Assembly (NCBI GenBank): GCA_025062175.1
Contig: JANXAX010000151.1
Coordinates: 1-6,365, forward strand
Length of the DNA: 6,365 nt
Source of the DNA: Anaerolineae bacterium
GTDB taxonomy: Bacteria > Chloroflexota > Anaerolineae > 4572-78 > NAK82
Direction: 5' to 3'
Shown here: in pieces, positions 1 through 4,674 of the stretch
Position numbering within the stretch: position 1 is the stretch's first letter
How the letters are laid out: every line of letters starts with the position of its first letter
The notes under the pieces: model-generated
Database searches by the model: none
What the model saw: the letters and a program-made list of their open reading frames with translations, nothing else
What the model was told of the DNA's origin: nothing
Translations under genes and position numbers: made by a program

Positions 1-31
1 AAAACTTTTCTAGAGTGAGTTCCTATAGGGG

Positions 32-45
32 ATTTTTTAAAAAAT
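32..45. repeat. Perfect AT palindrome in the leader of the small-gene cluster
   Basis: Fourteen bases form a perfect palindrome, six T followed by six A flanked by A and T. It lies in the AT-rich first 119 bases of the window, upstream of the first small gene. T-tract/A-tract junctions bend DNA and are easily melted, so it could belong to an upstream promoter or regulatory region. It has no GC stem, so it is not a usual intrinsic terminator. Two CCTTCAT copies follow at 55-61 and 65-71. I see no convincing -35/-10 pair in this leader. Confidence 0.4.
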
Positions 46-119
46 GGCCTTTTGCCTTCATTTACCTTCATAAGCGGTTAGAAGGCGAGCAACCTTTGGT
101 TGTACTATGGAGGTTGGTG

Positions 120-479
120 ATGCGAGTTCTAGAGCACAAAGGCATCCGGTACACCGTGACCCGCTTCGGAGTGGTCTCCGAGGTGGCCAAGAAGCGGCTG
201 AGTTGGGCACAGTCTCCGGGGTATGACGAGCCCCCACCGGAAGAGGCAGTGATGGCCTGCCTGCGTTGGCTGGAGCAGTGCGCCAAACCTGCCAAACGGC
301 GGAGTTACTCCAGCTATTGGTTGAAACACGTCGTGGAAGAGTGGTGCGGGGACTATATCCCCAACGGGGCGATGATTGAAGCAGCCATCCGAGCGGGCTA
401 TCGGGTTGAGCCTTATGGGCCGACCAATCCCAACTGCGCCATCTGGCTTGTGTACACGGGAGGGGAGGATGCTATTTGA
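120..479 (+). CDS. Small unknown protein of mobile-element type (119 aa)
   Basis: Function unknown. The frame is open from a GTG at 15, but ATG 120 is the better start because GGAGG sits at 109-113 with 6 nt spacing and the leader before it is AT-rich and poorly protein-like. The N-terminal third is basic (about residues 2-31). It is followed by a short acidic/proline linker (36-42) and an amphipathic helix (about 41-55). The C-terminal half is the conserved-looking part: SSYWLKH at 64-70, then an NG pair (82-83) leading into a helix ending AGY at 92-94, then PYGPTNPN at 98-105. From memory, this pattern (S-Y-x-LKH, then N-G-x-x-I-x-A-A) recurs in small hypothetical proteins of phages and integrative elements, with no function I can name. 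Its stop codon overlaps the start of the next gene by 11 nt, suggesting translational coupling. Confidence 0.75.
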   Translation: MRVLEHKGIRYTVTRFGVVSEVAKKRLSWAQSPGYDEPPPEEAVMACLRWLEQCAKPAKRRSYSSYWLKHVVEEWCGDYIPNGAMIEAAIRAGYRVEPYGPTNPNCAIWLVYTGGEDAI

Positions 480-687
480 CTGGCTTGAATGTACCCCTAG
501 CGAGCGGGCTGCCCGACTGGCCTACCTGCTTGCGCTAGGCCGGCGGATGACCACCGCCGAGGTGGCTGAGGCGTTGGGCTGCTCCGAGCGCCAAGCCAGA
601 AAACTACTTAATGGCCTTTCCAGGGTGCTGCCGCTGACTTGCATCAAAGGCCACTGGCAGCTGCTGCGCTGGGAAGATAACAGTTGA
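469..687 (+). CDS. Small helix-turn-helix protein (72 aa)
   Basis: Probable small DNA-binding protein. The start at ATG 469 lies inside the end of the preceding gene (11 nt overlap), with a purine-rich Shine-Dalgarno region (GGGAGG at 458-463, 5 nt spacing). The frame is open further upstream, but those codons only shadow the preceding gene. Residues 11-25 form a helix. Residues 28-50 look like a helix-turn-helix: a TTAEVAEALG first helix, a turn around C38-S39, and a recognition helix ERQARKLLNGL. A short strand-like tail with tryptophans (W63, W68) may form a wing, so a winged-helix fold of the HTH_11/DeoR kind is possible. It could regulate the cluster or act as a recombination directionality factor (excisionase-like). 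I cannot choose between these. No sensor domain is present. Confidence 0.72.
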   Translation: MLFDWLECTPSERAARLAYLLALGRRMTTAEVAEALGCSERQARKLLNGLSRVLPLTCIKGHWQLLRWEDNS

Positions 688-737
688 CGTAATGGGTGAT
701 GGGGGACTCGTAAATTTTCGGAATTGTGAGGGACAAA

Positions 738-1055
738 GTGGCTGATAAGTTGTGGAAAGCTACGGAACGAACTATTGCACGGCGCTTGAATGGCCAGCGC
801 ACTGGCGCAACAGGCCGCAGCGGGGCGGATGTGGTGAACGGCTGGCTGAGCGTTGAGGTCAAGACCCGGCGGCAGTTGCCCAAGTGGCTGCACGAGGCGT
901 TGCAGCAGGCTAGGGCAGGAGCAGGCGAGGGCCAGCTTGCGGTGGCCATCTTACACCAAACGGGTGACCGTTATGATGATGCTGTTGTGCTGATACGCCT
1001 GCGGGACTTTGAAGCCTGGTTTGGCAACTTAGAGCAATGCCCCGAGGGCGAATGA
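738..1055 (+). CDS. Candidate PD-(D/E)XK nuclease, Holliday-resolvase-like (105 aa)
   Basis: Likely a small metal-dependent nuclease or resolvase. I chose GTG 738 because AGGG at 729-732 gives 5 nt spacing. GTG 726 would add four residues and has no ribosome-binding site. Numbered from GTG 738, the frame shows the order expected of the PD-(D/E)XK fold. E10 lies in an N-terminal helix (KATERTIARRLNG). A glycine-rich strand and turn (GATGRSGAD, D31) comes next, then beta-hairpin E40-V-K42 (SVEVKTR), then the helix with Q56-Q57 (EALQQAR). The D31...E40-x-K42 spacing matches that core, and archaeal Hjc-type resolvases share the helix-E, G-rich, D, ExK layout. A W-x-x-x-x-x-R basic surface would suit DNA binding. 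It lacks any helicase, methylase or specificity domain, so it is not a recognisable restriction system on its own. A junction-processing role in element replication or recombination is inference. Its stop overlaps the next start (ATGA). Confidence 0.75.
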   Translation: MADKLWKATERTIARRLNGQRTGATGRSGADVVNGWLSVEVKTRRQLPKWLHEALQQARAGAGEGQLAVAILHQTGDRYDDAVVLIRLRDFEAWFGNLEQCPEGE

Positions 1056-1264
1056 AGCACCGCCAGGCGGTAGCCCTAGCCATTCTGGCGCTTGAGGCGC
1101 AAGCCGAGCAATGGGCCGACCCCGAGGTGGCGCAAGAGCTGCGGGAAGCCGCCAAGACCCTGGAGCGCTGGCTTGCACAAACCAGGCCGCCGGACCGACG
1201 AGAACGCCCACCAGCGCTGCGCAGCAATTTCAGCACCCTCAGCGGCTGGGGGGATGAGTTTTAA
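1052..1264 (+). CDS. Small helical protein, unknown function (70 aa)
   Basis: Unknown function. The start is ATG 1052, which overlaps the stop of the nuclease-like gene in a four-base ATGA and has GAGGG at 1044-1048 inside the upstream gene. An in-frame ATG at 1037 is less well placed. Residues 3-46 are alanine-, leucine- and glutamate-rich and should form one or two amphipathic helices (ALAILALEAQAEQW, then DPEVAQELREAAKTLERWL), possibly a dimerising helical hairpin. Residues 49-59 are basic and proline-rich, and the tail (SNFSTLSGWGDEF) is short and hydrophilic. Coupling to the nuclease-like gene suggests the two products act together, for instance as a small partner or inhibitor. That is inference from layout only. 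It is the last gene of the cluster. Confidence 0.62.
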   Translation: MKHRQAVALAILALEAQAEQWADPEVAQELREAAKTLERWLAQTRPPDRRERPPALRSNFSTLSGWGDEF

Positions 1265-1280
1265 TGTTGCTTTAATGTTG
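1260..1280. repeat. Pair of direct repeats TTTAATGTTG, 11-bp period
   Basis: TTTAATGTTG occurs at 1260-1269 and again at 1271-1280, one helical turn apart. The first copy overlaps the stop codon of the last small gene. It shares its 11-bp period with the tandem repeats 22 bp downstream, which suggests paired protein sites on one face of the helix. Confidence 0.6.
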
Positions 1281-1301
1281 TGGCGTTAGGGTGATAGTAA
1301 G

Positions 1302-1342
1302 TTCTGTAGCCATTCTGTAGCCATTCTGTAGCCATTCTGAAG
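1302..1342. repeat. Tandem 11-bp repeats TTCTGTAGCCA, three full copies plus a partial
   Basis: Three perfect, gapless copies of TTCTGTAGCCA lie at 1302-1312, 1313-1323 and 1324-1334. A degenerate partial copy (TTCTGAAG) follows at 1335-1342. The period is one DNA turn. They are non-coding and lie 75-115 bp from the 3' end of tRNA-Lys. Short direct repeats of this size and distance resemble arm-type sites of tyrosine integrases (compare the lambda P' arm), or iterons. Slippage-generated repeats of no function are the alternative. Confidence 0.85.
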
Positions 1343-1371
1343 TGGGTTTATGGGGAAGCTTGGGGCGGTGA

Positions 1372-1387
1372 CCACAATATATTGTGG
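1372..1387. repeat. Perfect 16-bp palindrome between the repeats and tRNA-Lys
   Basis: CCACAATATATTGTGG is a perfect palindrome with 8-bp arms. In RNA it could fold as a 6-bp stem with a TATA loop. On neither strand does a T-run follow, so it is not a standard rho-independent terminator. A dimeric-protein operator, or an element for 3' processing or stopping of the convergent tRNA and small-gene transcripts, is possible. Confidence 0.7.
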
Positions 1388-1416
1388 CATAGGTGTCATA
1401 AGAGCACAAGATAAAG

Positions 1417-1488
1417 TGAGCCGTGTGGGATTCGAACCCACGACTCCCTGCTTAAAAGGCAGGTGCTCTACCGCTGAGCTAACGGCTC
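1417..1488 (-). tRNA. tRNA-Lys (anticodon UUU)
   Basis: Reading the minus strand, a full cloverleaf of 72 nt can be drawn. The acceptor stem GAGCCGT/ACGGCTC pairs 7 of 7. The D stem is GCTC/GAGC with loop AGCGGTA. The anticodon stem CCTGC/GCAGG carries loop CTTTTAA, giving anticodon TTT (lysine). The variable loop is GAGTC. The T stem GTGGG/CCCAC carries loop TTCGAAT. The discriminator base is A at 1417. CCA is not encoded (CTTTAT follows), so the 3' end must be added by the CCA enzyme. The 3' end faces the small-gene cluster, making it a possible integration site. Confidence 0.97.
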
Positions 1489-1499
1489 ACCACATTTTG

Positions 1500-1527
1500 A
1501 TTATACTCAAAAAGCATAAAGCGTCAA
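1500..1527 (-). promoter_or_regulatory. Strong sigma-70 type promoter of tRNA-Lys
   Basis: On the minus strand, TTGACG (1527-1522, 5 of 6 consensus) and TATAAT (1505-1500, exact) are separated by 16 bp. Transcription would start near 1493, only about five bases before the mature tRNA 5' end, a short leader typical of stable RNA genes. The box lies in AT-rich DNA. The rest of the gap up to the tupC stop (1528-1660) shows no gene and no clear terminator. Confidence 0.82.
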
Positions 1528-1660
1528 AGCGCTGGCGTGAGAGTGTTGAAAAACGTCTTGGTTGCTTCCTTTATTACCCTATTTTCCCAACAAAAAACGA
1601 TAAACGACCTTCGGACTGTTGCGCTCGGCCCAATCACGCCAGACACTTCAAGACGACCCA

Positions 1661-2761
1661 CTACCTCCCCACAAGATGTACCGCACTTGCTTTGAAGGCA
1701 ATCATCACTCTCTGACCGAGATTCAAGCTCAGTGCCTGGGCTGAGTGTCGTGTGATCAATGCGACCACCGGGAAGCCGCAGTCGACCGTCACCCGCACCT
1801 GGCTGCCGACCGGCCTGAGGTGCACCACGTGACCTATCAGACGGTTACGAGCGCTGCTCTCTCCCACCGCATCTTCGCTCCATAACGTCACATCTTCCGG
1901 CCGCAAGCAAACCCACACCGCGCGACCGGGGTGTACTGCAGCCACTGCTTCCACAATGTGTGGCCCCACTCGCACGCTGGCTACGCCGTCCTGATAGGCG
2001 ACGACATAGCCGGATACCACTGTCTCAACCCCGACAAAGGCCGCAACTTCTGGACTGGTAGGTGCGCTGAAGACAATTTCCGGTCGATCTAACTGCACCA
2101 AGCGTCCGTCTATGAGGACACCGACTCGGTTGCCCAGAGCCAGGGCTTCATCACGCTCATGGGTGACCAACACGGTGGTAATGCCGGCATCCCGGATGAC
2201 GGCGGCGACGTGTTCGATCACCTCGGCACGGGTGGGCGCATCCAGACCCGCAAAAGGCTCGTCCAGGAACAATATCTCGGGCGACAGGGCGAAAGCGCGT
2301 GCCAAGCTCGTGCGCTGGGCCTCTCCACCGGACAGGTCACGTGCTGGTCGTCGCGCCAGATCGGCGATGCCAAACTGCTCCAGCCAATACCAAGCCCGAC
2401 GCGCCCGTTCGGAGACAGGCACGCCACGCAGTTGGAGACCCAACGTCACGTTTTCATAAACGGAAAGGTCTAATAACAAGGGTTCTTGAAAGACCACCGC
2501 CATACGGCGGCGCAACGCTACCCAATCAACACGGCGGTCTATCAGCAGGCCATCGAACCACAACCGGCCTTTGGTCGGCGACAACAGTAGCGCCAAAGTC
2601 AACAGAAGAGTGCTTTTGCCCGCCCCATTCGGACCTAGGATCGCAAGAGTCTCTCCGCGCGATACCTCCAAGAGAGGTATGTCGAGTACGGTCCGTCCAG
2701 CACGCTGCACAAGCAGTTCTTCAGCCCGCAGTATGGTCTGGTTGACAGTTGCTCTTTCCAC
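1661..2761 (-). CDS. tupC: Tungstate ABC transporter ATP-binding protein, long form with TOBE/Mop-like C-terminus
   Basis: This is the cytoplasmic ATPase that powers tungstate import with TupA and TupB. All ABC motifs are intact: Walker A GPNGAGKST (43-51), Q-loop Q92 (FQEP), signature LSGGE (143-147), Walker B ILFLDEP (163-169, catalytic E168), D-loop GLD (172-174) and switch H201. At 366 aa it is much longer than compact TupC proteins (about 200-250 aa from memory). The extra part, residues about 240-366, is beta-rich. It includes LRPEDV (286-291) and ends with a Mop/TOBE-like segment (ITRHS at 336-340, then LGQRVMIAFKASAVHL at 348-363). Such domains in ModC and WtpC can bind the oxyanion and inhibit transport. 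GTG 2761 starts 24 nt after the tupB stop, with only a weak ribosome-binding site. A later start at GTG codon 18 is possible. It is the last gene of the operon. Confidence 0.93.
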   Translation of the reverse strand: MERATVNQTILRAEELLVQRAGRTVLDIPLLEVSRGETLAILGPNGAGKSTLLLTLALLLSPTKGRLWFDGLLIDRRVDWVALRRRMAVVFQEPLLLDLSVYENVTLGLQLRGVPVSERARRAWYWLEQFGIADLARRPARDLSGGEAQRTSLARAFALSPEILFLDEPFAGLDAPTRAEVIEHVAAVIRDAGITTVLVTHERDEALALGNRVGVLIDGRLVQLDRPEIVFSAPTSPEVAAFVGVETVVSGYVVAYQDGVASVRVGPHIVEAVAAVHPGRAVWVCLRPEDVTLWSEDAVGESSARNRLIGHVVHLRPVGSQVRVTVDCGFPVVALITRHSAQALSLNLGQRVMIAFKASAVHLVGR

Positions 2762-2785
2762 GGCTACCGGCTTCGCGCATTTTTT

Positions 2786-3484
2786 CTAAAGGGGACGTCT
2801 GTGTTGCTGGATCATTGTCAACACTGCGTTAACGCAGAGCATCAACAACAATAGCACCAGGCTCAAGGCAATGGCCATCGCGAAGTTGCCGCGCGCGGTT
2901 TCCATAACTGCCGCAGTGGTCAAGACGCGCGTCTGACCTTGAATATTCCCGCCCACCATCATCGAGGCCCCCACCTCGGAGATTGCACCGCCGAAACCGG
3001 CCATGATCGCTGCCAGTAATGGCAACCGTGCCTCGCGTATCAACAACCATAACAGTTGTATCCGAGTGGCGCCGAGCGCCAGGATTTGCAATCGTAGTTT
3101 GGGGTTAAGCGCCTGCATCGCCGCCAGCGTCAGCCCAGTGACGATGGGAGTAGCCAGGATGCATTGGGCAATGACCATCGCGGCAGGCGTGTAGAGCAAA
3201 CGTAGAAATCCTAGCGGACCACTCCGCCACAACAGGATGGTGACAAATAACCCGACCACAACAGGCGGCAGTCCCATCGCGGTGTTGACTAGGCTGACGA
3301 TGATGCGGCGCCCCGGGAAATCTGTCAGCGCTAGAACCGTGCCGATTGGGATGCCCAGCAACAAGCTCAGCAGCGTAGCCGTGCCAGAAACTTGCAGCGA
3401 GAGCCAGATCACACTCCATAGTTCGGGATCACCGGTGAAGAGCATAATCATCGCCTGCCTTGCGCCCTCAATGACCAGATCCAT
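2786..3484 (-). CDS. tupB: Tungstate ABC transporter permease
   Basis: This is the inner-membrane channel subunit of the tungstate importer, 232 aa, the usual family length. About five hydrophobic membrane segments can be seen, near residues 24-50, 61-86, 99-122, 154-172 and 201-224. The cytoplasmic EAA-type coupling loop, which contacts the ATPase, is near 136-168 (LALGATRIQLLWLLIREARLP, then G-rich). The segment SEVGASMMVGGNIQGQTRVL (169-188) is characteristic of TupB and close ModB-like permeases. It starts at ATG 3484, only 2 nt after the tupA stop, so the two are translated together. GGGG and GAGGGA stretches in the tail of tupA can serve as the ribosome-binding site. The frame is intact. 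Confidence 0.95.
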   Translation of the reverse strand: MDLVIEGARQAMIMLFTGDPELWSVIWLSLQVSGTATLLSLLLGIPIGTVLALTDFPGRRIIVSLVNTAMGLPPVVVGLFVTILLWRSGPLGFLRLLYTPAAMVIAQCILATPIVTGLTLAAMQALNPKLRLQILALGATRIQLLWLLIREARLPLLAAIMAGFGGAISEVGASMMVGGNIQGQTRVLTTAAVMETARGNFAMAIALSLVLLLLMLCVNAVLTMIQQHRRPL

Positions 3485-3486
3485 AG

Positions 3487-4359
3487 CTATTTCCCCAATC
3501 CCTCTTCTCTCTTGCCAGCATCTGGGATGAACAGTGGTTCGCCAAACTGACTCACACCGAACTCTCCGATCATCGCCTGTGCCTCGGGCGACACGATGAA
3601 ATCGGCAAAAGCCCGCGCGCCGGCGGCGTTGACCACAGACGACCGATCAGGATTCACCTGGATAATATGGTAGACATTAAGTAAAGCCCCGTCCTCCTCG
3701 ACCATGATCTCAAGACTGAGCCCCTTTCTGCGCGCCAGGTACGTGCCGCGGTCGGTGAGCGTATAGCCGCGCTTTTCAGCGGCGATGTTGAGGGTGGCGC
3801 CCATACCTTGGCCTGTTTCTTGATACCACGACTTTCCCAGCGGAACGTCTCCCAACCGTGCCCACAGTTTCTTTTCCAGCACGTCGGTGCCGGAGCCATC
3901 GCCACGACTGATAAATAAGGCGCCCGTCGCAGCGATCCTTTCAAACGCCTCAGTTGTAGAGCGAATACCTCTGATCCCGGCAGGATCTTCCAACGGGCCG
4001 ACCAGGACGAAATGATTATGCATCACCAATCGCCGATCAACACCGTGACCCGCGGCCATAAATTCGAGCTCGGCGTCTGGCGAGTGGACGAGCAATACAT
4101 CTGCTTCGCCGCGCTTGCCCAGTGCTAAAGCCTGACCGGAGCCCACGGCGATGGGCTTCACGACATAACCGGTCCGCCTTTCGAACATAGGCAATAACAC
4201 ATCTAACAGACCTGAATCCTGGATGCTGGTGGTCGTGGCCAGGATCACCTGGGAATTGCTTGGATGGGAAGGTGCTGATGAATTAACGTGTGCTAACGCT
4301 GAACACGCCAAGGTGAGAATCGCAAGGAGTGAGACAAAAGGACCGCGGCCGATGAACAC
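3487..4359 (-). CDS. tupA: Tungstate-binding extracytoplasmic protein
   Basis: This is the high-affinity tungstate-binding subunit of the importer, first gene of the operon, 290 aa. The N-terminus is a signal peptide: a short basic start, a hydrophobic core (about 8-19), and a good signal peptidase I site after ALA (residue 23). C19 follows TLA, which is a poor lipobox, so a lipoprotein anchor is possible but not supported. The mature protein opens with the TupA hallmark TTTS (42-45) and DSGLLD (48-53). It continues with VGSGQAL (72-78), GEADVLLVHSPDAE (84-97), SRGDGSGT (151-158), ETGQGMG (181-187) and LTDRGTY (201-207). These conserved TTTS and RGD/SGT elements are the oxyanion-binding signature that separates TupA from ModA. 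GTG 4359 is preceded by GGAGG (4369-4365, minus strand) with 5 nt spacing, an excellent site. Confidence 0.96.
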   Translation of the reverse strand: MFIGRGPFVSLLAILTLACSALAHVNSSAPSHPSNSQVILATTTSIQDSGLLDVLLPMFERRTGYVVKPIAVGSGQALALGKRGEADVLLVHSPDAELEFMAAGHGVDRRLVMHNHFVLVGPLEDPAGIRGIRSTTEAFERIAATGALFISRGDGSGTDVLEKKLWARLGDVPLGKSWYQETGQGMGATLNIAAEKRGYTLTDRGTYLARRKGLSLEIMVEEDGALLNVYHIIQVNPDRSSVVNAAGARAFADFIVSPEAQAMIGEFGVSQFGEPLFIPDAGKREEGLGK

Positions 4360-4403
4360 TCTCTCCTCCCAGGCCGTCTATGCACGCTTGCCTTAGTAGA
4401 CTG

Positions 4404-4431
4404 CGATATTATAACTTGGGTTATGTCATCG
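4404..4431 (-). promoter_or_regulatory. tupABC -10 box overlapped by an operator-like dyad
   Basis: The minus strand has an exact TATAAT at 4413-4408, about 50 bases before the tupA start. No good -35 hexamer is found at 16-18 bp, so activation by a regulator or another sigma contact is possible. The box is overlapped by an interrupted palindrome, on the plus strand CGAT-N3-ATAAC-N4-GTTAT-N3-ATCG (4404-4431). Nine of the twelve arm pairs match. The layout (CGAT/ATCG ends, AT-rich inner arms, centre near the promoter) is reminiscent of ModE-type oxyanion-responsive operators. A bound repressor would block RNA polymerase. No regulator gene is in the window, so its identity is inference. Confidence 0.55.
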
Positions 4432-4588
4432 GAGCGAAACCGCATGGGGTGCTCAGGCGAGTTTCAGTTTGGCAAGAAGGTCGGCGAATCAAATTCGTGC
4501 TGACGAACGTGCCCGATATCCGTCCGCGACTGTCAGGCAGCGATGTAGCCGTTTGCGCGCGACTCATGCTGACCCCACAGTCGCTCAA
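4432..4588. other. Non-coding stretch between divergent promoters, with inverted repeats
   Basis: This is the middle of the 315-base gap between tupA and the glycosyltransferase. I see no convincing gene in it. It holds a small dyad CGAAT-CAA-ATTCG (4485-4497). It also holds an 8-bp inverted repeat GCGACTGT (4526-4533) and ACAGTCGC (4577-4584) with a 43-base spacer. A further GCGACT at 4559-4564 repeats the left arm directly and can pair with the right arm. No T-run follows the repeats, so they are not terminators. A role as operator or leader structure for the plus-strand gene is unproven. Confidence 0.35.
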
Positions 4589-4617
4589 TTGCCCAAGCAT
4601 TCGTAGACGGTTAAGAT
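4589..4617 (+). promoter_or_regulatory. Candidate promoter of the glycosyltransferase gene
   Basis: TTGCCC (4589-4594) and TAAGAT (4612-4617), each 4 of 6 consensus, are separated by an ideal 17 bp. Transcription would begin near 4624, which is itself an in-frame ATG. The transcript could therefore be leaderless, or have a short leader to ATG 4675 or GTG 4696. Confidence 0.42.
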
Positions 4618-4674
4618 ACGGGTATGACTTGCTCTACCCATCAGCGGTCATCGTGTCGAGTGTGTCGACCCCCT

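Larger units (their letters stand above)
1..1416. mobile_element. Candidate end of an integrated element beside tRNA-Lys (left side open)
   Basis: The stretch holds four very small, overlapping or nearly overlapping plus-strand genes of accessory type, followed by repeat-rich non-coding DNA. It abuts the 3' end of a tRNA-Lys gene. The 3' ends of tRNA genes are known preferred integration sites for tyrosine-recombinase phages and islands, and the inserted DNA then lies on the 3' side, as here. To the right of the tRNA the gene content becomes ordinary chromosome (transporter operon, glycosyltransferase). Against this, no integrase, no second copy of the tRNA 3' segment and no hallmark phage gene is visible, so the left limit is unknown and the call is inference. 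Confidence 0.3.

Noticed and set aside
15..119. Upstream extension of the first small gene to GTG 15
   Set aside because: The extra 35 codons lie in AT-rich leader with a palindrome, and ATG 120 has a well-placed GGAGG.
1302..1342. CRISPR array
   Set aside because: The repeat unit is 11 bp with no spacers, so it cannot be a CRISPR array.
1534..1655. Complementary pairs GGCGTGA/TCACGCC and CGTCTTG/CAAGACG between tRNA-Lys and tupC
   Set aside because: The pairs cross instead of nesting and their spacers are long. They overlap no gene product or known RNA fold, so chance is the simpler reading. No T-run makes them a terminator.
1350..1715. Plus-strand open frame of 121 codons
   Set aside because: It runs antisense through the tRNA-Lys gene and its promoter and into the tupC tail. 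The translated tRNA-derived stretch is a well-known false protein and no ribosome-binding site supports it.
4300..4306. Lipoprotein cysteine (C19) in the TupA signal peptide
   Set aside because: The residues before it are T-L-A and not a good lipobox, and a clean ALA signal peptidase I site follows at residue 23. Left open in the TupA entry, not called.
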